Assembly: GCA_964593905.1 (NCBI GenBank)
Contig: CAZQLE010000013.1
Coordinates: 1 to 32,034, forward strand
Direction of reading: 5' to 3'
DNA: 32,034 nucleotides
DNA from: CAZQLE01 sp964593905
Lineage (GTDB): Bacteria > Chloroflexota > Anaerolineae > Anaerolineales > Anaerolineaceae
The notes beneath the pieces were generated by a model that saw only the letters and a list, made by a program, of their open reading frames with translations, did not search any database and was not told the DNA's origin. This document shows positions 6,909 through 13,622 of the stretch, in pieces. Position 1 is the first letter of the stretch, and every line of letters starts with the position of its first letter. A program made the position numbers and the translations under genes.

Positions 6909-7181
6909 TTATTCGTAATGGTATCTCGCCTGCAGGAAATCGATCTGATCATCCCGAACCAGGTAAACGATGCGATGCTCCTGAGTCAGCCTTCTTGACC
7001 ATGCCCCCGGAGTGAGATATTTAAGCGGTTCGGGTTTGCCTATTCCCTCGAAAGGGTCTCGTAAAATGGCCTCGATGAGGTCGAACGCCCTGAGCGCAAG
7101 CTTGTGGTCGGTTTCCACCCAGAACCGCAGGTCCTGGATGAACTCTGGTTGGAATACCGCCGCACGAACCTTTTTACTCAA
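6909..7181 (-). CDS. yoeB: YoeB-family mRNA interferase toxin
   Basis: This toxin of about 90 residues belongs to the RelE/YoeB fold, ribosome-dependent endoribonucleases that cleave mRNA during translation. Family landmarks are FIQDLRFWVETDHKLA, ILRDPFEGIGKPEPLK, GAWSRRLTQEHRIVYLV and the C-terminal LQARYHYE; the conserved glutamate, arginine and C-terminal His-Tyr are present, so it looks active. Its start overlaps the antitoxin stop. TTG at 7181 has GAGG six bases upstream and gives the usual YoeB length; ATG 7205 would add eight residues and has no ribosome-binding site. It is the second gene of an antitoxin-first operon, inverted relative to the surrounding array. Confidence 0.88.
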   Translation of the reverse strand: MSKKVRAAVFQPEFIQDLRFWVETDHKLALRAFDLIEAILRDPFEGIGKPEPLKYLTPGAWSRRLTQEHRIVYLVRDDQIDFLQARYHYE

Positions 7182-7452
7182 GATCGACCTCGCGCCGCAA
7201 AGCATCGACCGTCAGCGGTTGGGCTTCGTTTTTCAATGCCCGGCCAAGCGCCGATAGCAGACGTTCGGCATTGGCTGGCGAGCGCAGCAGGTAGGCGGTC
7301 TCCATCAGGCTTTGCAGTTCTGAGGCAGCGATCATTGCCACTTCCTCTTCGCCCCGGCGTTGAATTACAACCACTTCGCGATTGTGCGTCACCTGATCCA
7401 GCAGCTTTGCCAGCCCATCGCGGGCCTGGGTATAGGTGGTTTGAATAGTCAT
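7174..7452 (-). CDS. yefM: YefM/Phd-family antitoxin
   Basis: This 92-residue antitoxin neutralises the YoeB toxin encoded downstream and represses its own operon. It has the Phd/YefM N-terminal DNA-binding fold (TTYTQARDGLAKLLDQV, EVVVIQRRGEEEVAMIAASEL) and a flexible C-terminal toxin-binding tail. GGAG places the start at ATG 7452, six or seven bases downstream, rather than ATG 7464. The gene ends eight bases inside the toxin reading frame, giving translational coupling. The promoter at 7478-7506 carries TGTAC operator-like boxes. Confidence 0.9.
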   Translation of the reverse strand: MTIQTTYTQARDGLAKLLDQVTHNREVVVIQRRGEEEVAMIAASELQSLMETAYLLRSPANAERLLSALGRALKNEAQPLTVDALRREVDLE

Positions 7453-7466
7453 TTTCTTCTCCATTC

Positions 7467-7485
7467 TGTACAGGATAACTGTACG
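7467..7485. promoter_or_regulatory. YefM operator-like TGTAC boxes
   Basis: TGTACA (7467-7472) and TGTACG (7480-7485) lie 13 bases apart and overlap the -10 and start region of the toxin-antitoxin promoter. E. coli YefM-YoeB is known to bind paired palindromes with a TGTACA core about 12 bases apart, so this is a plausible autoregulatory operator. Confidence 0.65.
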
Positions 7486-7506
7486 GAATTATCGCTATTT
7501 TGTCAA
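7478..7506 (-). promoter_or_regulatory. Promoter of the yefM-yoeB operon
   Basis: On the minus strand TTGACA (7506-7501) is followed after exactly 17 bases by TACAGT (7483-7478). This near-consensus housekeeping promoter gives the pair its own transcription, independent of the + strand array. Confidence 0.8.
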
Positions 7507-7556
7507 GTGTTTACAAAAATATCGAAGCAAGGTCGCCATCATTGCAGCCCGCTACG

Positions 7557-7572
7557 GGTACAGGCCTGTACC
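7557..7572. repeat. Perfect 16-bp palindrome containing GTAC cores
   Basis: GGTACAGGCCTGTACC reads identically on both strands. Another TGTACA lies at 7603-7608, five bases before a TATAAT (7613-7618). Together with the operator boxes there are five GTAC tetramers in about 140 bases of spacer between the toxin-antitoxin promoter and the next gene. Confidence 0.5.
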
Positions 7573-7707
7573 ACGTGGCGGATGATATATGCCTCCGGGG
7601 TCTGTACATGGGTATAATTAATGACTACGTATCGGGGTTTCATAAAAAAAAATTAATAGTCGGGCAACATAAGCTGTCAGAGCTGAAATATGCAGGAGCA
7701 TTATTTT

Positions 7708-8172
7708 ATGCGCCATACCCGCGAGGAAGTAATCAAGCGTACGATTCAGGAGTTCGAACGCCTGGATCATCTGGTTAGCAGCCTTAGCGATGAGGATTGG
7801 AATCGATTGTTAACCAGACCCGAGACCAAAGACCCCTGGACGGTGAAAGATGCCCTGGCGCATATTACCCATTGGAAGGCTGACACGCTCAGAAAAATCA
7901 AGAAACAACCCGTAGCGGCAGAGGAGAAAGGGCTCAATTGGACGGATGGGAACCATCTCATCTACGAGCGTTGGCGGGATCGCTCTCCACAGGAGGTTTT
8001 CGCCTGGCACAGGCAAGTTCAGGAAGATGTGCTGGCTGCGCTTCAAGATGCACCTGAAGCATGGTTCAGTGGCAGAGAGCGCCGACCAGAATGGCCCTTT
8101 GATCTGGACGATCATTCCAGCTACCATCGCGTAAACGACATTGAACAGGCATTGAAAAGATCAATAAAGTAA
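7708..8172 (+). CDS. ClbS/DfsB-type DinB-like four-helix protein
   Basis: This protein of 154 residues has the DinB/ClbS four-helix pattern. The N-terminal helix is TREEVIKRTIQEFERLDHLV, followed by DEDWNRLLTRPETKDPWTVKDALAHITHWKADTL with the metal-site histidines of helix 2, then a third helix with VFAWHRQVQEDVLAAL and a final SSYHRVNDIEQAL. Family members are metal-binding hydrolases or thiol transferases; ClbS itself hydrolyses a colibactin warhead and protects DNA. A protective role is possible but the substrate is unknown. AGGAG (7694-7698) supports ATG 7708 over ATG 7690. TATAAT at 7613-7618 is the likely -10. Confidence 0.75.
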   Translation: MRHTREEVIKRTIQEFERLDHLVSSLSDEDWNRLLTRPETKDPWTVKDALAHITHWKADTLRKIKKQPVAAEEKGLNWTDGNHLIYERWRDRSPQEVFAWHRQVQEDVLAALQDAPEAWFSGRERRPEWPFDLDDHSSYHRVNDIEQALKRSIK

Positions 8173-8187
8173 TTATTGCCCGATCAA

Positions 8188-8222
8188 GCGTACGGCTGGC
8201 GGCGGGTGTACGCCGCGTTTTT
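8188..8222 (+). terminator. Intrinsic terminator
   Basis: GCGTAC (8188-8193) pairs with GTACGC (8208-8213), and alternative GCGGC/GCCGC pairing is also possible. TTTTT ends at 8222. It lies 16 bases after the stop of the ClbS/DinB-like gene. Confidence 0.6.
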
Positions 8223-8299
8223 GCCGGTTTTCAATGCCTTGGCCAGAACTCTTACCTGCCTCGCGCTGCATGTGTGGTTGTGGTTATAAGGAGTCTCCT

Positions 8300-9787
8300 A
8301 TGCGCCCTACCTGGTTCATCCTGCTGTTGATTTTGTCGCTTGTTCTGGCCGCCTGCAGCAGTACGGCCGCGCCATTACCGACCCCCACCGCCACCCCGGC
8401 CAACCTGCCGACGGCAACCCCGCTGCCCACAGCAACCCTGCCACCCGCGGTGACCATTGCGCCTTCACCCTCGCCAGATGCTCCGCCGCCGCCTGCTTCT
8501 TCGCCAGGGACACTTTACTGGCCAATGCAGGCCTTCTCAGAAACCGGTGACCCGGATTGGGCTGCCGGTGAACCCGATGTGAGCGACTGCTCTGCGCCGA
8601 TGCAGCCCGTCTGGGCGCCCTCCACCTCCGAACCGTCCGAAACCCTGACCCTGGCTTACCCTACGCCTGTGCTTGCCAGCCAAATTGACCTTTACTACCT
8701 CGGACAGCCCGGTGATATCCTGCGCGTCGAGGTGCAAAACAGTCTCTCCGGGCTGGGACGGCTCATCCATGACGGCCAACAGTCCGCGCCCAGTCTGCCC
8801 GATGGCGAATGCCCGGCCAAACTCTCTCTGCCAGTCGACGTGGATTTTGAGATCGACACCATTTTTGTCACCATTGCTGTTTCTGCCAACCCGCTGCAAA
8901 TTGATGCAGTGGGTCTGACCGGCGAGCTGCTCGGGCACTTCGATGCGCCGGTTTTCTGGCGTGTGCCGCTGCCCGGCACCCCGGTCAGCCTGGCTGCCAG
9001 CGCCGACGGCCTGGTTTACGCCGTCACTGCGTCTAAGAGTCTGACCGCCTATGATGTCGAGGGCAACCGGCTGCGCGAATTTGCCATACCCGACCTGGCC
9101 CAGCTTTCTGACGTGACCACCGACTCGCGCGGCAACCTGCTGGTTGTGGATGACGGCTTTGGCTGGTTTATTCTCATGTCGCCTCAAGGTGAACACCTGA
9201 CCATCGGCGGTGATGATCTATACGGTCAGACCGCCGTTAGCCCCACTGACGGTAATTTTTACATCCTGAAAGACAAATTCCTGCTGGTTTACAGCGCCGA
9301 AACCGCCAAGCTCCTGCGCCAGATGCCGCTCGACGAGACGCCAGCATACGCCAGCCTGGCTTTTGACCCCCAGGGCCGCCTGTTTACCCTGCGCAACCCC
9401 GGCTGGCAGCCCGAACTGCTGCAACTTGACCCGCAGACAGGCGCCGAACTGGATGCCAGCCCGCTTGCGCGGGCTGATCAGTACCCCATCGAAATTGTCG
9501 CCCGCGATCTGGCGATTGATGCCAGCGGTAATTTTTATGTCCTGTTCGGGATGAATACCGGTCAAATTGCCATTCACCTGCTGGACCCCCGCGGCAACTT
9601 TGTCAGCCGTTTTGGCCGCCTGACCTCCGATGTTGACGATTGGCCCGAAGGCGCTTTCCTCGACCCGCGGGCCCTCGCGGTCAGCCCGGATGGCCGCTTC
9701 ATCCTCGTCGCAGACGGTTACGACGAAACCGCTTACCTGACTGCCTTTATGCTGGAAATCGACGATAACCCCTCTGCGGTGAAGTAA
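8300..9787 (+). CDS. Beta-propeller (NHL-like) lipoprotein
   Basis: This 495-residue secreted lipoprotein has a signal peptide with lipobox LVLAAC at residues about 14-19, so it should be anchored outside the membrane. A Pro/Thr/Ala-rich linker (residues about 22-75) of a type common in Chloroflexota lipoproteins follows. Next is a beta-sandwich-like region (about 80-210, with a discoidin-like ASQIDLYYL pattern). Last comes a repeating propeller (about 215-490) with blades such as DGLVYAVTASKSLTAYDVEG, SRGNLLVVDDG, DGNFYILKDKFLLVY, DPQGRLFTL, ASGNFYVLFG and SPDGRFILVADG. These resemble NHL/SMP-30 repeats. AAGGAG (8288-8293) fixes ATG 8300. It is the longest gene of the array and GC-rich, so it may be resident rather than a cassette. 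Confidence 0.8.
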   Translation: MRPTWFILLLILSLVLAACSSTAAPLPTPTATPANLPTATPLPTATLPPAVTIAPSPSPDAPPPPASSPGTLYWPMQAFSETGDPDWAAGEPDVSDCSAPMQPVWAPSTSEPSETLTLAYPTPVLASQIDLYYLGQPGDILRVEVQNSLSGLGRLIHDGQQSAPSLPDGECPAKLSLPVDVDFEIDTIFVTIAVSANPLQIDAVGLTGELLGHFDAPVFWRVPLPGTPVSLAASADGLVYAVTASKSLTAYDVEGNRLREFAIPDLAQLSDVTTDSRGNLLVVDDGFGWFILMSPQGEHLTIGGDDLYGQTAVSPTDGNFYILKDKFLLVYSAETAKLLRQMPLDETPAYASLAFDPQGRLFTLRNPGWQPELLQLDPQTGAELDASPLARADQYPIEIVARDLAIDASGNFYVLFGMNTGQIAIHLLDPRGNFVSRFGRLTSDVDDWPEGAFLDPRALAVSPDGRFILVADGYDETAYLTAFMLEIDDNPSAVK

Positions 9788-9852
9788 GGCGCAGGCTGCC
9801 TGTTGGAAGGTCGACAGTCTGAGTTTTCAGGTTTGAACAGCAGCGGATAAAT

Positions 9853-9870
9853 CTCTCGAAAGAATTCGAG
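9853..9870. repeat. Perfect 7-bp hairpin in spacer
   Basis: TCTCGAA (9853-9859), loop AGAA, TTCGAGA (9864-9870). It has no T-run, so it is not a standard terminator. Apart from this, I see nothing else clear in the 9788-9991 spacer. Confidence 0.4.
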
Positions 9871-9991
9871 AACCTGCCCCTGCCAAATTCGGCGGCAGTA
9901 CGGGAAACCTTAAGGCAGTATTCCATATAGACCCTGCCAGTAAAAACACCTTCAACGGTAAGTCCGGTGGAATCCCGGTTCGAGATCGATT

Positions 9992-10528
9992 ATGACTAAA
10001 AAAGAGTATTTTGAGATTCGAATGGAAGAACTGCAAAGTCTGGGCAACTGGGCTGCCGATTGTGCTGAAAGAGCATTACCAATTTACGAAGAATTGTATA
10101 GTGGGGATGCTCGCCCGCGCGATGCGATAAATGGTATACGGGTTTTTGCCGATGGCGGAAAAAGAAGTGCAAAATTGCGTGTGCTTGCGTTGGACGCATA
10201 TCGCGCATCGCGGGAAGCAAAAGATCTTGCAGCTTCAGCCGCGGCTCAAGCTGCAAGCCTTGCAGCCGCGGCTGCTTATACACATCCATTCGTTGATATC
10301 CAACAAGCAAAGCATATACTGGGTCCGGCAGCATATGCAGCATTCGCCATTGAAATCAAGAATAACAACGATCCCCAATATGGTAATGACGAAGTGCGCC
10401 GGGCAATTGATCATGTTCAAAATGAAATCTGCGAAATATTGCGAAAAATGCCTGGCCGGGCAGAAGGAAAAAGCAGATTGGACAAACTAATGTATGATTT
10501 GGATATCGGACTACGAAATAAGTATTAG
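9992..10528 (+). CDS. Imm5-like putative immunity protein
   Basis: This 178-residue soluble, all-helical protein matches the pattern of the putative immunity proteins with an Imm5-like domain. The landmarks are NWAADCAERALPIYEE, then PRDAINGIRVFADG, a long alanine-rich helix (ASREAKDLAASAAAQAASLA) and GPAAYAAFAI. Such domains neutralise toxins of polymorphic or contact-dependent systems. No toxin gene is adjacent, so this is an orphan immunity gene, a type often carried on mobile accessory elements. The start ATG 9992 has only a weak GAG upstream. A spacer repeat (10546-10638) begins 17 bases after its stop. Confidence 0.7.
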   Translation: MTKKEYFEIRMEELQSLGNWAADCAERALPIYEELYSGDARPRDAINGIRVFADGGKRSAKLRVLALDAYRASREAKDLAASAAAQAASLAAAAAYTHPFVDIQQAKHILGPAAYAAFAIEIKNNNDPQYGNDEVRRAIDHVQNEICEILRKMPGRAEGKSRLDKLMYDLDIGLRNKY

Positions 10529-10545
10529 GAACATTGACTGATAGT

Positions 10546-10638
10546 GGCTTTAACCCAGCCCGGCAGACGAGCCGCATCTATGGGGGTGCGCACCTGTCTC
10601 ACGAGGGGGGATATGCGCCTTTGGCGTGAGGTTAGGCC
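10546..10638 (+). repeat. Structured spacer repeat, copy D (short, attC-like)
   Basis: It begins 17 bases after a stop codon. The left end GGCTTTAACC (10546-10555) pairs with the right end GGTTAGGCC (10630-10638) with a single bulged base; GTTAGGC is a perfect GTTRRRY box. Inside, GCCGCAT (10571-10577) pairs imperfectly with ATGCGCC (10613-10619). The right half from 10593 (CCTGTCTCACGAGGGG, then GATATGCGCC) is nearly identical to 1317-1363. At 93 bases this copy has the size of a typical attC. Confidence 0.6.
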
Positions 10639-10694
10639 TCTGGGAGGATTCGGGATCGCTCGCCTGGGCATCCAAAATAATAAGATGATTCATA

Positions 10695-11639
10695 TTAGTA
10701 CACTCCAACAGCCGCCTGTGCCTCTTCTGCACGCACTTCTTTTTGTCCTGCGAACGCTTTGGGGCTGAAGAGCAGCATCAGTGCCAGGATCACGTAACCC
10801 AGCATGCCAATCAGACCGGTAGGTCCTGGGCCGAGCAGCGGGTTGGCAGTGGCATTCGACATGAGCATTGGAAACGCTGAGGTTCCATTCAGCATACCGT
10901 GCCCGATCGAGGCAGGCCATACGCTGCCGCTGCGCAGAGCAACCCAACTGAGCAAGACGCTTGCCGAGCAGGTGTAGACCAGGTAGATCAGCACAAAGGG
11001 GAAGGTCAGCGAGGATCCCAGGAAGAACAAGGGGTAGTGCCACACGCCCCAGATCAGACCGACCAGCAGAGCTGCCCTGCGCGCCCCAGTCGTTGCCTCA
11101 GCGCCGCCGTCTGGCCCGGCGAACAGGATGATCAGCTTTTGCAGCAGGTAAGCCCGCCAGCCAAACTCTTCACCCATCGAGGCGATCCCGTTGATGATCA
11201 TTACCATGACCATGGTCTGGACGAGGAGAACCACAAAGGCCAACCAGGGCTGTGCTGCCAAAGATGGGATGGGAGCAAAAGTCGCCCGCACCTGGCTGAG
11301 ATTCGGGTCAAAGACTTGCGGGAAGAGCAGGTAAAAGAGCCCGCCGCCGACGACGGTCGCCAGGAGCGGCAGCAGCCAGGCTGCCAGGTAGAACCGCCAA
11401 CCGCGCTTGATTTTGGGACGCAGCCAGAGGTTTCCCCAACCCTCTTTTGTGACCAGGCGGGTAAAGATATTTGCCAGGGCCGGAAGGGTAATGATGATGT
11501 AGTTGGCGAGCATCATCCCGCCAGTGGGGTTGGTTTCCATCATGCCCGACTGTTTGACCGCCAGTACCACAGCCCAGGAGACTACAATGACAAAGGTAAG
11601 AAAGATCAGAATTCGTTTTGTGTTTAGATGAGTGTTCAT
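10695..11639 (-). CDS. CPBP-family intramembrane glutamic endopeptidase
   Basis: This 314-residue polytopic membrane protein has the three CPBP (Rce1-like) motifs: EEFGWR (E157, E158, R162), then GVWHYPLFF with its histidine, then GHGMLN with histidine and asparagine. These form the catalytic site of glutamate-type intramembrane proteases; bacterial members are often linked to bacteriocin self-immunity or processing. About eight helices are visible. GGAGG (minus strand of 11646-11650) sits six bases before ATG 11639, so the longer frame to 11699 was rejected. It is transcribed against most neighbours and starts next to the degenerate antitoxin region. Confidence 0.85.
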   Translation of the reverse strand: MNTHLNTKRILIFLTFVIVVSWAVVLAVKQSGMMETNPTGGMMLANYIIITLPALANIFTRLVTKEGWGNLWLRPKIKRGWRFYLAAWLLPLLATVVGGGLFYLLFPQVFDPNLSQVRATFAPIPSLAAQPWLAFVVLLVQTMVMVMIINGIASMGEEFGWRAYLLQKLIILFAGPDGGAEATTGARRAALLVGLIWGVWHYPLFFLGSSLTFPFVLIYLVYTCSASVLLSWVALRSGSVWPASIGHGMLNGTSAFPMLMSNATANPLLGPGPTGLIGMLGYVILALMLLFSPKAFAGQKEVRAEEAQAAVGVY

Positions 11640-11781
11640 CGCCATCCTCCATGCAAGGTTATTTGAGTACACTATAAAAGAAATTCTGTGTGAATACATT
11701 TACCAATCGGGGAGTTTGTTTGCATCCCTTGGGTTACATAAATTCCTTATACTAAAGACCTATTTCCTTTAGACTTAAGTA

Positions 11782-11922
11782 AGGTCATTAAACTCATTGG
11801 CAGCGAAGCCGACGATCATGCGGCATTGAAAAAATCGAGAAGTTGATGGAATCTCAGCCCGGTACAACCGATATTGAAAACGCTATCTCAAAAGAGGATG
11901 GCGTTTTTGATACTGTGCCATA
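11782..11922 (+). pseudogene. Remnant of a HigA-like antitoxin gene
   Basis: Two overlapping frames join into one recognisable N-terminus: VIKLIGSEADDHAALKK in the first frame and IEKLMESQPGT in the second. This matches the conserved start of COG5499/HigA-type antitoxins (IKxIRxEADxxAALxxIExLMxAEPGT). The break lies in an A6 run near 11827-11834, where a seventh A would restore the frame. After PGT the similarity stops, and the frame reads through a terminator hairpin to TAA 11920-11922. No HTH domain and no toxin gene remain. It is a decayed, truncated module. Confidence 0.6.
11877..11908 (+). terminator. Intrinsic terminator
   Basis: AAAACGC (11877-11883) with GCGTTTTT (11901-11908), extended inward by TATCTC/GAGGATG with one bulge and an AAAA loop, followed by the T-run. 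It lies inside the decayed antitoxin remnant. Confidence 0.6.
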
Positions 11923-11995
11923 ATGATCATGCAGTAAAAGGCCGTATGATTTATCGTCTGGCACACGGATAAATAAAAAGGAGATTCACAAAATT

Positions 11996-12640
11996 ATGCA
12001 GACAAACACTGCGCGGTTATTAGGGCTCTGGTCATCTGTATTTGTAGCAAGTCTGGGCGGGATTTATCTTCTGCTCCTTATTTTCTACTTTTCGACCGCG
12101 GGTTTTGTTTTTCCGCCAACGCTATTTGTGCAGCTGGTTGGAGGTGTTGTCACATTTCTCACAGCACCTGGCCTCCTCATCTTGTTCACTGCAATACGTT
12201 TTGTGAATGAAGAAAAAAACAAGATTCTCGGGTCTTTGGGCGTCAGTTTTATCATCTTGTTTTCTGCCACGGTGAGCATTAATCGTTTTGTTCAACTTAC
12301 GGTGATTCAGCAAAGCTTGCCCGATGTGCCAACTGATTTGGCGCGTTTTCTTCCATACTCAACCGGCTCGGTGATGTTTGCCCTCGAAATGTTGGGGTGG
12401 GGTTTCTTTTCCTCACTGGCGGCCTTATGTGTTGCCCCTCTTTTCTCTTCTTCTCCGCTCAACAAAACGATTCGGTGGCTATTTATTGTTTATGCGTTCT
12501 TCTCTTTTATGAGCGTGATCGGTTTTGCAACGAATACGCCCATCACCGCTGGCGCATTTATCGCCTGGGGTCCAGTTTTATTGGCCCTTTCGGTTCTTTT
12601 GGTTCGTTACTTTCAGAATATCGAAAAGGAGAGGGTTTGA
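11996..12640 (+). CDS. Six-helix membrane protein, unknown function
   Basis: This 214-residue protein has about six hydrophobic helices (residues about 10-33, 40-65, 78-97, 123-150, 160-178 and 185-205) and few charged loops, ending in a basic RYFQNIEKERV tail. I cannot place it in a named family; its size and topology resemble DUF4386-type proteins but without firm motifs. AAGGAG at 11978-11983 is the likely ribosome-binding site, 12 bases before ATG. Its stop overlaps the TTG start of the DUF559 gene, so the two are translationally coupled. Confidence 0.65.
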   Translation: MQTNTARLLGLWSSVFVASLGGIYLLLLIFYFSTAGFVFPPTLFVQLVGGVVTFLTAPGLLILFTAIRFVNEEKNKILGSLGVSFIILFSATVSINRFVQLTVIQQSLPDVPTDLARFLPYSTGSVMFALEMLGWGFFSSLAALCVAPLFSSSPLNKTIRWLFIVYAFFSFMSVIGFATNTPITAGAFIAWGPVLLALSVLLVRYFQNIEKERV

Positions 12641-12942
12641 CCCATGAGCCGCGGACCGGGGAGGATGCACCGCCGCACAAGCCCGCAAATCTTCACATTC
12701 GCCGGCAACATGCCATTGGACCTTATATTGTTGATTTTTGCGCCCCGCGTCAGAAAATCATCATCGAAGTGGACGGCGGCCAGCATCTGGATCAGCAGGA
12801 ATACAATGCAGAGCGCACCGCCTACTTTGAAGCAAAAGGCTATTGCGTGCCGCGTTTCTGGAATCATGAGGTGATGGTTGAGATGGATGGTGTGTTGCAA
12901 GTCATTCTGAATGCTGTAGCGCAAAAAGATTGTCCGCTATAA
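12637..12942 (+). CDS. Shortened DUF559-family (Vsr-like) endonuclease domain protein
   Basis: This 101-residue protein has the DUF559 core: IRRQHAIGPYIVDFCAPRQK, then IIIEVDGGQH, EYNAERTAYFEAKGY and RFWNHEV. These correspond to the D and E-x-D type acidic site of Vsr/PD-(D/E)XK-like nucleases. Relative to the family, about 25-30 residues seem missing between KPAN (residue about 18) and IRRQH, the helix that normally holds a TPAE(K/R)xLW motif. The likely start is TTG 12637 with AAGGAG upstream, overlapping the previous stop; an ATG at 12644 is out of frame. It may be an internally deleted, inactive copy. Confidence 0.6.
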   Translation: MTHEPRTGEDAPPHKPANLHIRRQHAIGPYIVDFCAPRQKIIIEVDGGQHLDQQEYNAERTAYFEAKGYCVPRFWNHEVMVEMDGVLQVILNAVAQKDCPL

Positions 12943-13083
12943 GAAAGCGCATTCTGACGGGGGACCGACTATCGAAACTTACAAAATTCACCCGCGTGAC
13001 AGACGCCCTATTCCTCAAGATGCACAAGATCATCCTCGCCGGCCCGCAGAAGGCCGGAGCGGCCAATTCTGATAATTTATATC

Positions 13084-13112
13084 TTGACTATCTAGAATAA
13101 GCATTCTAAGAT
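13084..13112 (+). promoter_or_regulatory. Promoter of the DUF1801 gene with embedded palindrome
   Basis: TTGACT (13084-13089), 17-base spacer, TAAGAT (13107-13112). The spacer carries a perfect hairpin TAGAAT-AAGC-ATTCTA (13093-13108), flanked by TATCTT and AAGATA. A dyad between -35 and -10 is a usual position for a repressor operator. The rest of the 12943-13187 spacer has a CCGGCC/GGCCGG hairpin (13039-13057). Confidence 0.55.
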
Positions 13113-13187
13113 ATAGTATGTCATACCTGCTTATTTGGGGCGGGTGAAGTTTTGGCTTCAACAACCAATAGCGATAAGGAGATCTCT

Positions 13188-13622
13188 ATGAACCCAAAGA
13201 AAGACGCGGGATTCACAGACGAAGAACGAGCTGCGATGAAGGAGCGCGCCCAGGAGCTGAAGGCGGCTGCGCGCGCGGACAAGGACAGGGCAGACGGCGA
13301 AAGCGCCGTGCTGGCGAAGATCGCCGAGATGCCAGAGCCAGAGCGTGCTATGGCCGGGCGGCTCCATGAAATCATTAAAGCCAGCGCGCCGGCCCTCTCG
13401 CCGAAAACCTGGTACGGGATGCCCGCGTATGCCAGAGAAGGCAAGATCGTCTGTTTCTTCCAAAGCGCGCAGAAATTCAACACAAGATATGCGACGCTTG
13501 GTTTCAGCGACGCCGCAAACCTCGACGAAGGCGCCCTGTGGCCGGTGGCTTTTGCATTAACCGAGATGACCGCCGCCGAAGAGGCAAAGATTGCCGCGCT
13601 GGTGAAGAAAGCGGCGCGTTGA
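13188..13622 (+). CDS. DUF1801 (YdhG-like) domain protein
   Basis: This 144-residue soluble protein has a charged, lysine- and alanine-rich N-terminal helix (residues about 8-45). A DUF1801/YdhG domain follows, with the family pattern PALSPKTWYGMPAYAREGKIVCFFQ, then YATLGFSDAANLDEG, LWPVAFALTEMT and a terminal helix EAKIAALVKKA. The fold is shared with the frataxin-like iron chaperone YdhG of Bacillus; the role here is unproven. AAGGAG (13176-13181) fixes ATG 13188. It has its own promoter and a terminator at 13789-13812. Confidence 0.85.
   Translation: MNPKKDAGFTDEERAAMKERAQELKAAARADKDRADGESAVLAKIAEMPEPERAMAGRLHEIIKASAPALSPKTWYGMPAYAREGKIVCFFQSAQKFNTRYATLGFSDAANLDEGALWPVAFALTEMTAAEEAKIAALVKKAAR

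Noticed and set aside
8537..9196. Long minus-strand frames opposite the propeller lipoprotein (8537-9196, 9218-9577)
   Set aside because: They are complements of a GC-rich coding region with a signal peptide and blade repeats on +; no start signals or recognisable domains on the minus strand.
10899..11627. 242-codon plus-strand frame opposite the CPBP gene
   Set aside because: Composition is rich in D, Q, P, H and K, typical of antisense to a hydrophobic membrane protein; the minus-strand frame has the full CPBP active site.
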